In this document: positions 56,371 to 64,000 of the stretch, one piece after another
Position numbering within the stretch: the stretch's first letter is position 1
Layout of the letters: every line of letters starts with the position of its first letter
Source of the DNA: Porpolomopsis calyptriformis
Taxonomy: Eukaryota; Basidiomycota; Agaricomycetes; Agaricales; Hygrophoraceae
Reading direction: 5' to 3'
DNA length: 64,000 nucleotides
Assembly: GCA_951640195.1 (NCBI GenBank)
Contig: OX621168.1
Coordinates: 1,364,001 to 1,428,000 of the forward strand
Translations under genes and position numbers: made by a program
Notes under the pieces: model-generated
What the model saw: the letters and a program-made list of their open reading frames with translations, nothing else
The model's database searches: none
Told to the model about the DNA's origin: nothing

Positions 56371-57867
56371 ATGAGCACGCTCCTATCACTTCCCAACGAG
56401 CTTTCTTTCCAAATATTCGATGACTTGGATGGAGCTGATCTGCTTGTTCTGGCTCAGTCTTGCAGGCGCCTGAACACCATCGTCATCCCGTATTACCTCT
56501 CCCGCCACAAGATAACTGACCCACACACGAGCATAACCTTCAACGGGAGAAATTCTCGCATTTTCCCTTTTCTCGTTATCTCAGTCCACCTCACTTCGGT
56601 TGACAAGATCCACGCCAACTTCTCTATTCACACTGATTTGGATAAAATCCGTTGGCTGAAACGTCTGGTTAACAAATTGACATCTGTGGGCAGCGTGCAA
56701 CTTTCCTTGCACAGCTTTGGACCTTTTCGAAACCAGAAGGATGGAGATCGTTTCATCGAAGCCATTCATGGTCTATTCACCAGCATCATTACTAGATCCT
56801 GCATATCGCTGACCGTTCGTGGTCCCGATATGTATCTACCCTTTGCCGAGGAACAGAAAGTATCACATAGTCCCATCCCACCGTTGGTTCGGATGTTACG
56901 AAAGTCACCACCCAAACAAGATGTTCGTGATAGCAAGCCCCCACCGAAACAAGATGTTCACGATAGCCTCGTGTTGGACATCTCGCATGCGTCCAAGTTG
57001 GCGGAACTTCGAATACATTCATCGATGCTTTTCCATCCTTTATTTCTTCGTGGGCCAATCAAACTCATTAACGCCTCACCTATGACCACTCTTTCCCTTA
57101 CCAACTCGTCAAGGACAACGCCCCTTTGGGATGACCTCCTTTTAGTTCATTGCCCCAGTCTCTCAGAATTTTATATCGCAGACCATTTTTGGCAGATCCC
57201 CTTCTCCTCTCTTGCCGCATTTCTTGTTCGCCACCAAACTATCACGTTGCTGGAGTGCAAAGGTTTATTTCAACTTGACCATGAACACTCTATGGTCTCT
57301 CTTCCGCGACTTACGAAGTTGGTTTCAACCTATGAGTTCTTTGTACACCTTTTGGAACATGCTACTGCATTCCCTTCCCTTCGTGATATCACCCTCAAAT
57401 CATATCCGCGTCAATACACCGAGCTCTCCAGCCCCTCTGTCGTGAACAATGCACTGGAATGTGTCGGGACCTGTTCCAACGAGCTTGAGCTGTCCCTCAT
57501 GTTTGACCGGGACAAGGACGATCTCGATCTCACTTCATGGTTCGACGTAGATGTCAATGATACCAGGGTTGAGCGCTCGTTGCATAACGTCGTTTCCTTG
57601 AAGTTGCTTGTTGGGATTCGAGGCCAACGATTCAGCAACAAGATGCTCCGAGTTTTCCCGAAATGGCTAGGATTGTTCCCCGCTTTGCGCATCGTAACCT
57701 TTCACTCTAGTTTACCCCCCAAGAGGGACACCCGGCTGAACATTGCCCGTTCAGTCATCCACGCTTGTTCGCGGCTAGACACGCTGAGAATCAACCAGGA
57801 GACTCATACGGTTGCTGCTTGGCTTGCGATGGAGAACGGATTTATTTATTGCCCACCGAGAATCTGA
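56371..57867 (+). CDS. F-box-like protein, subfamily C, member 3
   Basis: An intact single exon of 498 residues, starting MSTLLSLPNELSFQIFDDLD. It carries an in-frame 33-bp tandem duplication (PPKQDVRDSK / PPKQDVHDS, about residues 180-205) not present in C1 or C2. The C-terminal block DTLRINQETHTVAAWLAMEN is followed by a private tail, GFIYCPPRI. Sequence after the stop turns at once into an arrestin relic on the opposite strand, so the native 3' end may have been replaced. Confidence 0.82.
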   Translation: MSTLLSLPNELSFQIFDDLDGADLLVLAQSCRRLNTIVIPYYLSRHKITDPHTSITFNGRNSRIFPFLVISVHLTSVDKIHANFSIHTDLDKIRWLKRLVNKLTSVGSVQLSLHSFGPFRNQKDGDRFIEAIHGLFTSIITRSCISLTVRGPDMYLPFAEEQKVSHSPIPPLVRMLRKSPPKQDVRDSKPPPKQDVHDSLVLDISHASKLAELRIHSSMLFHPLFLRGPIKLINASPMTTLSLTNSSRTTPLWDDLLLVHCPSLSEFYIADHFWQIPFSSLAAFLVRHQTITLLECKGLFQLDHEHSMVSLPRLTKLVSTYEFFVHLLEHATAFPSLRDITLKSYPRQYTELSSPSVVNNALECVGTCSNELELSLMFDRDKDDLDLTSWFDVDVNDTRVERSLHNVVSLKLLVGIRGQRFSNKMLRVFPKWLGLFPALRIVTFHSSLPPKRDTRLNIARSVIHACSRLDTLRINQETHTVAAWLAMENGFIYCPPRI

Positions 57868-57949
57868 ATCAACACGAAGTATTTATGGCGGCAGACATTG
57901 TTCATCGTGCATGGCGGAGGTATTCACGTCACCGTGGATCAGCACATGG

Positions 57950-58430
57950 TGGGCGACATCCTTCCCTGGCTTTGATGGTAATGAAAAACTCGGACTTGAG
58001 ATCGCTTCCAAGTCCGAGGAAAGGAAGCTTGAGGCGGACGGTATACCTCATAACGATTTTAGACGTTGGGTTTCCATGTGGGATGTCGATTGGAAGAATA
58101 CGAATGCGGATGCCGTTGCGTGGGTACGAGAATATTATGAACAATTCGAAATACGCTTTGCGTTTCCGCATCTCAAACCTCGTTCCCAGCGATACTGCGG
58201 GTAGAATAGGGAAAAGGTGGTAGATAGGAGGTTCTTGAGGAAACCGTGATTTCGGATATAAGGAAGGTGCTATTAGTAGAGAAAGATACAGAATAAATAT
58301 TCAACTGGGAAGTGAAGGGTGATAGAACGAAGAGGCTGTTCTCTTGGGTCTGAAGGAAACCTTCACGAGTAGCTTGTCGGAACCAACTTAGGTACCGGTC
58401 CGGACCTCGTCATGAAGGCAATCAAACTTA
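57950..58430 (-). pseudogene. Arrestin-domain gene relic, isolated copy
   Basis: On the minus strand, reading leftwards from about 58,360: sequence like the exon 2 block before NLPSGLPPSYYS (TQENSLFVLSPFTSQLNIYS), then a ...LPAVSLG remnant of the LPAAS motif. This is joined directly to the exon 3 end (RKRKAYFELFIIFSYP, compare WKRKTHFESFMIFTCPP), and then exon 4 (YTVRLKLPFLGLGSDLKSEF then FITI). The middle of exons 2-3 is deleted and no frame is continuous. It lies about 45 kb from the arrestin array. Confidence 0.75.
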
Positions 58431-59070
58431 CCTTTGTCGACATGACCATAGGAACAAGGTGCGAGGCCCTTCGGTAGTCCGAGTGTTGCGAGTGTTAGTG
58501 GCTACTAACATAGTAACACTGTAGAGTGCCTTTGAATTTATAACGATGAGGATTTGACAGTTACTTTGGCGAATCCGGCATGCCAGCCGAAGGAAGGAAA
58601 ACGTGCAACGGTCACCCGAGCGACAGCGTAGGCTTTCTGCGAAAAGGAACCGTCCATTTAAGGGATTGGTGCCGAAGGACAGGATTCTCATACTGACAGC
58701 GTTGATTTCGGCATGGACGGGTATTCTGGACGCCAGGATGCATGCTGGCAAGAGAATTAATTTAGCATGCAATATTACGGCGAGGAACTGAGCAAAAGAA
58801 AGACTATCGATCAGCTATGTCCAACCATCAAGTGTCGTTCAGTTGAAGAGAGACGATCGATCAGCGATCGTTTGACAGATGATCAGTATAAACACGTGAC
58901 CTGCTAGAATTCAGTAAAGAACAAAGGTACTGGGAACGTATCCATGTACGATTGTCTTCAAACCATTCCTCGCCGTGCCACCCGTCGCGGGATGAAGTGC
59001 CTTAAATAAGTTCTTTTCTTCCAACAACCTTCACGATACGCCCATTCTTCCTCTTTCCATCGCTGGAACG
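58431..59070. other. Intergenic, receptor promoter
   Basis: About 640 bp. No coding frame with family resemblance and no CaaX-ending pheromone precursor was found here. It presumably contains the promoter of the receptor gene that follows. Confidence 0.45.
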
Positions 59071-60421
59071 ATGGGCTACTCCGATTTCCCTGTTTTCGGC
59101 TTCCTCGCGGCAGTCCTCGTCCTTGTTCCTTTGCCTCGGCTAGTCCGAGCCCGTAATATTGCCGGCATAGCACTCGTTTATTGGATTTTTCAAGCCTCCA
59201 TCATCATCGCCGTCAATGCTCTTATTTTCAACGGAAACGTGCGCAATTCAGCACCCGTCTGGTGCAGGATAGGTCACTCCTTATTCTCATTCTCCATTTC
59301 CCCTTCTCATTTTTTTTCTGCCAGTGAGCAAGTTAAAAGACGGTGCACCGATGGCAGTCGCCTCCTCAACCCTCTGCATAAGCAGACACCTCGAATTTAT
59401 TGCCTCTGGAAGCGAGCTTAATTCGGATTTCCTGCAGCGTCGTCGAAGATCCTTCGAGTTGGTGATGTGCTTCGCAGTCCCTTGTCTATGGATGTTTATC
59501 TGTCAGTGAGCCATTCTTCCTCTGATCGCCTCGCCTAACCTTTTTTTGCAGTCTATTGTTTTCAAAAAGATGACTTTCTTATCGTCGAAGACTTTGGGTG
59601 CTGCGATCAATATTTTCCATCATTTATCTCTTTTGTTATTCTCTTCGTCCCACCATTGCTGTTATCGGGCGCAGCTGTTATCTACGGATGTGTGCAACTT
59701 TCCCTCTTTTTTTTTTCGTTCTATTCTTACTCACATGTCCTCCAGCTGTTACCCTCCTCCACATCCTCTCCCGCAGAAGTACCCCTAGCCCCTTGACATC
59801 CTATCTCAAGAGCCGCGATCCTGCTTTGTCAAGCTCGCAGACCCTTCGCCTGGTTGCGTTAAGCATACTTCTGGCCATCCCTGGTACGGTCTGGATTTCC
59901 GGCATGTACCAGGAACTCACCTTTGTCGGTTTGGTACCCCTACCCGACTGGGATACCATTCACCTGCACCGTCACGTCATTGCCACTCTTCCCGCGAGCA
60001 AGATAACGGCGTCGCACCGGAGATCTTTGACCATACGCTGGTGGTCTCTTTTGACAGAAGCATTCATCGTCTTCCTGCTTTTTGCCACCAGTCATGACGT
60101 CTTGTACGAGTACCAGAGACTGTGGGGTTGGTTCAAAATCACCGTGCTCCGACGGCCTCCTCCGGAAATGGGTGAATGGAATGAGGTGAAAACGAATCTT
60201 AGCATAGAGTATGTCACATATAACTCGTCTCGCTATTCATAAACTCATTCTCGCCTTCTAGTTCTGTTCAAAGCGAGGTACCCCCGTCGATGTTGGCTAC
60301 CAGCAATGACCTGGAAGCCAATTCTAAAGTTCTCGGCATCCCTATTCCCACTCGCATCTTCCAGGGTGTGCAAGACGGTTGGACGAAAGCGAGTTCAAAG
60401 TTCCCCGTCTTCCGGCAATGA
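59071..60421 (+). CDS. STE3-type pheromone receptor-like GPCR
   Basis: Exons 59071-59272, 59325-59501, 59552-59689, 59746-60208 and 60262-60421 join in frame to 379 codons. The product fits the seven-helix STE3 family of basidiomycete B mating-type pheromone receptors. Visible signatures are an N-terminal helix FGFLAAVLVLVPLPRLVRAR, then NSAPVWC at the end of helix 2, an intracellular SSTLCISRHLEF-like loop before helix 4, VMCFAVPCLWMF, a helix 5 VILFVPPLLLSGAAVIYG, helix 6 LRLVALSILLAIPGTVWIS and helix 7 LTEAFIVFLLFATS. The cytosolic tail is about 100 residues. No pheromone precursor gene is visible nearby, so it may be a non-mating-type STE3 paralogue. All splice phases agree. Confidence 0.85.
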
Positions 60422-60713
60422 GACTGACTCCATCGTGCGTGTCTTGTACTTTTATTCTAATCCACGATGTACAGAGTACTGTATTACGGTGTGGTCTGCA
60501 CGATGGGCTTTCTTTCTTTCTTTTTCAATACCATCCCCTCCACTCTTTTTTCATGTACGGGTAATTTTTTGTAGCTTACTCCCGGATAGAGCGACGGAGT
60601 TCATTGACAATCCGGACACTCATTTTTGCGATGTTTAAAATTTACGATCGAAACAATGGTCATTTAGTTACATCAGTGAACCTCACCTCGAACTGTCCCC
60701 GCTAGCTCACCAC

Positions 60714-61246
60714 ATGCCTGAAAACGCCAAAGACGACTCAGATGCAATCCTAGATGCTTTCATATCCGTTCGTACCTACACATAATAGCATCTATACACC
60801 GTAACCCCTCGACAGCGAAATCCAAAGGCTCATTATACATTCGACAGCGAACGGAACGCAGCCCAATCAGAGCTCTGTCGTGAAGCCTCCGATGGGAACC
60901 CGACACGGGAATGTATAACGGTAAGTATCAGTTTGATGCCATCATATCTCTCATACTCAAGTCGGTGGTGTGATTGCGCCGTTTATCAAGCTGCAAATGC
61001 ACTCCATCAGATTGTTTCAGGCCATGCAGGTATGTAACACCTTCCGGCGAGCAATATGCATCCCGGACACTTGGAACGCGAGTTGACTATCGAGTGTCTC
61101 GCAGGCAAAGGGTTTCTTTTGTGCTCTCCCGATGGATCCCAGGCAGACACACATGGATTGTAAACCAATACCAGACACAGTATGATATACTCGCGCCGCA
61201 CGAACTACAATTGCTTAGACTTGACCGCGATGCGAGTGCCGACTAG
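60714..61246 (+). CDS. Small hypothetical protein, spliced
   Basis: Starts MPENAKDDSDAILDAF at 60714. A 50-bp intron with a cgacag acceptor leads to RNPKAHYTFDSERNAAQSEL and ends at a clean GTAAGT donor near 60,920. The downstream end is likely the frame closing at 61246 (WIVNQYQTQYDILAPHELQL then LRLDRDASAD). The exons between are not resolved. I do not recognise the protein. It is convergent with the SR-rich gene, 34 bp apart. Confidence 0.45.
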
Positions 61247-61280
61247 ATGTATGTACCTACATGAGATCTTCATGTGTCCG

Positions 61281-62842
61281 TCAAGTAACTTGTATAGCGT
61301 CGATGCCTAGCACTCCCGCACGTGCCCTGTCTAACTGATCGTCTGCCAGCTTCCGTCGGTTCTCTGCCGCCCTCAGGTCGATCGTGGACATCTCGAGCTC
61401 ATGCATCGCACGGCGCAGGTCCGACGCGTTACGCCTGTACTCTGATGTCAGGTGAGCTCGATGTGCTTGCAGTCGCAAGATCTTTGTGTGGAAGTGTCAG
61501 CAACAAGCGCCGAAACCAATTTGTATTATATATTGTGTTGCTTACCTCTGAGTATAGTGTCTGGTAGCGGTCGTTGGGCTTGACTTTGTAAACAGGTATG
61601 GGAGGTAATTGGGATGTATCCGGCGGCCATGGCGAGTCAGCAGCATGATTTGACGTTTCAAGAGGAGAATAAGTAGACATGGACGATTTGTTGCTGCGTC
61701 GGGTCCAGTCTGGTCTCATGGAGGTGTCGTCACGGAACGCTGCCGACGAGGCAGGTCCAGTGGGTATGTTCAAGTGGCTTCGCGGAGCCCTCGGAGGAGA
61801 GCGATGGTGAAAGTCTCCTCGCGGGTGTCTGGGTGGCGAATGAGAGCAACGGCGGATTTTGGTGTCAAGGTCCTCCTGTGGCTCTTTAACTTTCTTTTCT
61901 TGTGAATCCGGTTCCTCGCCATGCACGACGCCATTCCCGGGGGGCGCAGACTGGTCAGGTGTTGAGTGGCGGCTTTTTGCTTGAGGTTTTGCTTCTTTGT
62001 CTACGGGTAAGTCCGGAATGGCTAGGGGCGGTTCTTGCTGATGCCTCTCAAAAGAGAGGTGTTGAGAGGGGGTATGACTCCGGCCGTCACGATGCGGCTT
62101 CCCATCTCGTGGTAGGGGAAGGTCATCATGATGCCGCATCGGGGAGCGGGGGCTTCGAGGACTGCGAGAGTTTGAATCTTTACCAAGTCTACGACGTTTG
62201 GGAGATGGGGAACGGCTTCGAGGTGGACTACGGGAGGGAGAACGGCGCTGCTGTCGGCGGCGCGGGGACATGGAATGCGGCGCAGGAGGTCCGAATGGAC
62301 GTTCGGAACGTCCGTGTTCTGAGACAAAGATTATCAGTCGAGTAATGAATTATGAACGGTGATGCATCCACACCCGTTCGGCCTGGTGACCTTGGCTGCC
62401 TCGAACGAGGCGGTGAATCCCGTCTGGATCGTTCGGGCCATCCATCCCGTTTTCTGTCGTAGTCTCGCGAGGACCTGTCGTAAGCATGACGGCGGTCTCT
62501 TTCACGCTCATCCCAACCTCCCCGAGGTTCTCTGTCACGGTATTCCCACTCTTGTTCTCGATCTCTTTTGCGGTCACTTTCCCTATCTCTTCCTCTGTCA
62601 CGATCCCGATAATTCCAGTCTCTCCGTCGCTCTTCATCCCTCCGGTTGAACGAAGAGGGAACATACGAGCTGCCCCGGGGTGGTGATCTCCCACTATAAG
62701 CATCCCTATCTGACCGTCCACGGTCGTGTCTGTCTTCGTACCGTTCGTGTTGGTGGTAGCGCATGGGTGCTACTGAAAGTGGCTTGCAGTCGTTAGGTTG
62801 TGTTGGAGGATGGCATTCCGGTTTTGAAGGAAGATTGGCCAT
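61281..62842 (-). CDS. Arg/Ser- and Arg/Asp-rich nuclear protein (SR-like)
   Basis: Three exons on the minus strand: from 62842 to about 62,374, then about 62,320 to 61,552, then about 61,450 to 61281. The frame is kept through a GGTGTG..CTCAG intron and a GTAAGC intron. The N-terminal third is rich in RD/RE pairs (RDRDRGRDRESDRKRDREQE). The middle is RS-rich (SPSRSPPRSRSPSPKRRR). The C-terminus is a charged helix (RRAMHELEMSTIDLRAAENR), likely a coiled coil. No RRM is present. The composition fits a splicing- or transcription-associated nuclear protein. ATG 62764 (MRYHQHERYED) is a possible alternative start. Confidence 0.7.
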
Positions 62843-62887
62843 GCACGAAGGCTATTGTGTCGTGTTTGGCAAAAGCCTCTTGAAAAA

Positions 62888-63913
62888 ATGTCGCTGTATT
62901 CATTGGCGTCTTCGTCGCAAATCGAGACGACGCCGTCCCGGGAAGATGGGATACCTTACGACCTGGAGGAGGACCTGAGAGCCCATGGGTGTAAACTCAT
63001 CCATCAAGCTGGCATCTTACTCAAGCAGTATGTTCTCGAATGCTTGCCAGACTTTGCCAACCAACCTTTGGTCGGGGAACAGGAAGCAAGTGGCCGTTGC
63101 CACAGCTCAAATATTATTCCACCGCTTCTGGTTCGTTTCATCCATGAAGCAGTTCGGAATTGGGGTCAGCAACACCATGTACTTCTCTCCTCTCCCTTGA
63201 TCCACTACATCTGCTGCAGGATATTGGAATGGGCGCGTTGTACTTGGCTTCTAAGCTGGAAGAATGTCCTCTCCGGATGCGCGACCTCATTAATGTTTAT
63301 GACCTCCTCCTCCAGCGGGCGTTCCATTTGCTGTCGTCTACTTCGGCCAAAACAAAGTTTGACTTCAAATACTCACCGATGTCCTATTTCGGCACTACGT
63401 TTTATGATCTAAAGGATGCGCTCGTCGTGGCGGAGATGCAGATACTAAAACGGCTTGGCTTCAACGTGCATGTCGCTCTCCCCTACGGAACATTGGTCAA
63501 TTATCTGCGAGTACTGGGCTTGACGAGTCGCGACGATGCCTGCACAAAAGCCTGGGGCTATCTAAACGACGCGTAAGTGATTTAACATTCTTGCGTATAT
63601 TTCCACCTACACCTGCCAACATGTCAGTCTTCAAACGCCCGTATACGCCCTTTATCCAGTGCCAACCATCGTCAGCGCTGCCATCCTCCTGACAACGCGA
63701 CACCTCGACATTTCGCTGCCATCAACGCCGCCAGATTGTTGGTGGGAGCTATTTGATGCATCCTGGGAAGACATCTGGAGTGTGTGCGGCTATGTTATGC
63801 GTCTCTACCGAGTGAGAGATGAGCATGAAAGGGCAAGGGTTCTTGGGATGGTTCGTAAGAAAGATGTGCGTAGATGGTTGGAGGAGCACACAGCCAAACA
63901 GTCGTTGCCGTGA
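62888..63913 (+). CDS. Cyclin L-type cyclin
   Basis: Exons 62888-63027, 63083-63164, 63220-63572 and 63628-63913 join in frame to 286 codons. Cyclin L pairs with CDK11-type kinases and acts in pre-mRNA splicing and transcription. The cyclin box starts at about residue 45: QVAVATAQILFHRFWFVSSM, then DIGMGALYLASKLEECPLRM, then DLINVYDLLLQR. The second fold has YFGTTFYDLKDALVVAEMQI then LKRLGFNVHVALPYGTLVNY. The end is VRRWLEEHTAKQSLP. The long RS domain of animal cyclin L is absent, as in many fungal forms. Its ATG is 45 bp from that of the divergent RS-rich gene, so they share a promoter. Confidence 0.92.
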
Positions 63914-64000
63914 CTGGCTGTGGTTTACATGCCCTCGTACGAATCGAACATCTCAACGCCGACACCAGGATCGCACTCCTAACGCTCCAACAGGCTTGCT

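Noticed and set aside
57929..58171. 80-codon minus-strand frame as a separate small gene
   Set aside because: Its residues align with arrestin exons 3-4; it is part of the arrestin relic.
60306..60638. 110-codon plus-strand frame after the receptor
   Set aside because: Overlaps the last receptor exon in another frame; no domain.

Overview
The window is nuclear DNA from a filamentous basidiomycete, most likely an agaricomycete mushroom. Genes are dense, on both strands, and split by many 45-65 bp GT-AG introns. Supporting families are a STE3-type pheromone receptor, large F-box and arrestin-domain expansions, a zinc-finger/alpha-kinase gene and Ty3-type chromoviruses. The species is not identified.

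Layout. 0.5-3.9 kb: two metabolic genes on +, mitochondrial 3-hydroxyisobutyrate dehydrogenase and an extended-SDR-like NAD(P)-binding protein. 4.3-13.0 kb: a tandem array of arrestin-domain genes on - (four intact four-exon copies and one broken copy), with a decayed WD40 fragment and a shortened tRNA-like sequence between copies. 13.2-23.2 kb: single-copy genes, namely cytochrome b561 (+), a Sec7 Arf-GEF of the GBF1/Gea type (-), a small hypothetical gene (-) and pyridoxal-phosphate synthase PDX1 (+). 24.3-57.9 kb: seven F-box-like genes or pseudogenes on +, in three subfamilies (A-B-A-B-C-C-C). 58-64 kb: an arrestin relic (-), a STE3-like receptor (+), a small hypothetical gene (+), and a head-to-head pair made of an SR/RS-rich protein (-) and a cyclin L (+).

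The F-box array is split between its fifth and sixth members by a 20.6 kb segment (33,751-54,349). Its ends are a perfect 32-bp inverted repeat. Removing the segment and one copy of the palindrome GTCGAC rebuilds an F-box-type promoter one base upstream of the next F-box ATG. I therefore read it as a DNA transposon: 26-bp terminal inverted repeats, an apparent 6-bp target duplication, an integrase-core (DDE) gene and a convergent zinc-finger/alpha-kinase gene as cargo. This is the best candidate here for an undescribed system.

The transposon was then hit by retroelements. An older chromovirus (35,489-49,444, coding on -, TSD GTTAA) landed in an alpha-kinase exon and decayed, mainly by CpG-to-TpG change. 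A younger chromovirus (35,609-42,289, coding on +, TSD GCTCT, LTRs that look identical) landed inside an LTR of the older one. The order of events is therefore DNA transposon, then older chromovirus, then younger chromovirus.

Exon boundaries were worked out by hand from frame, GT-AG sites and family conservation. No database search was run.
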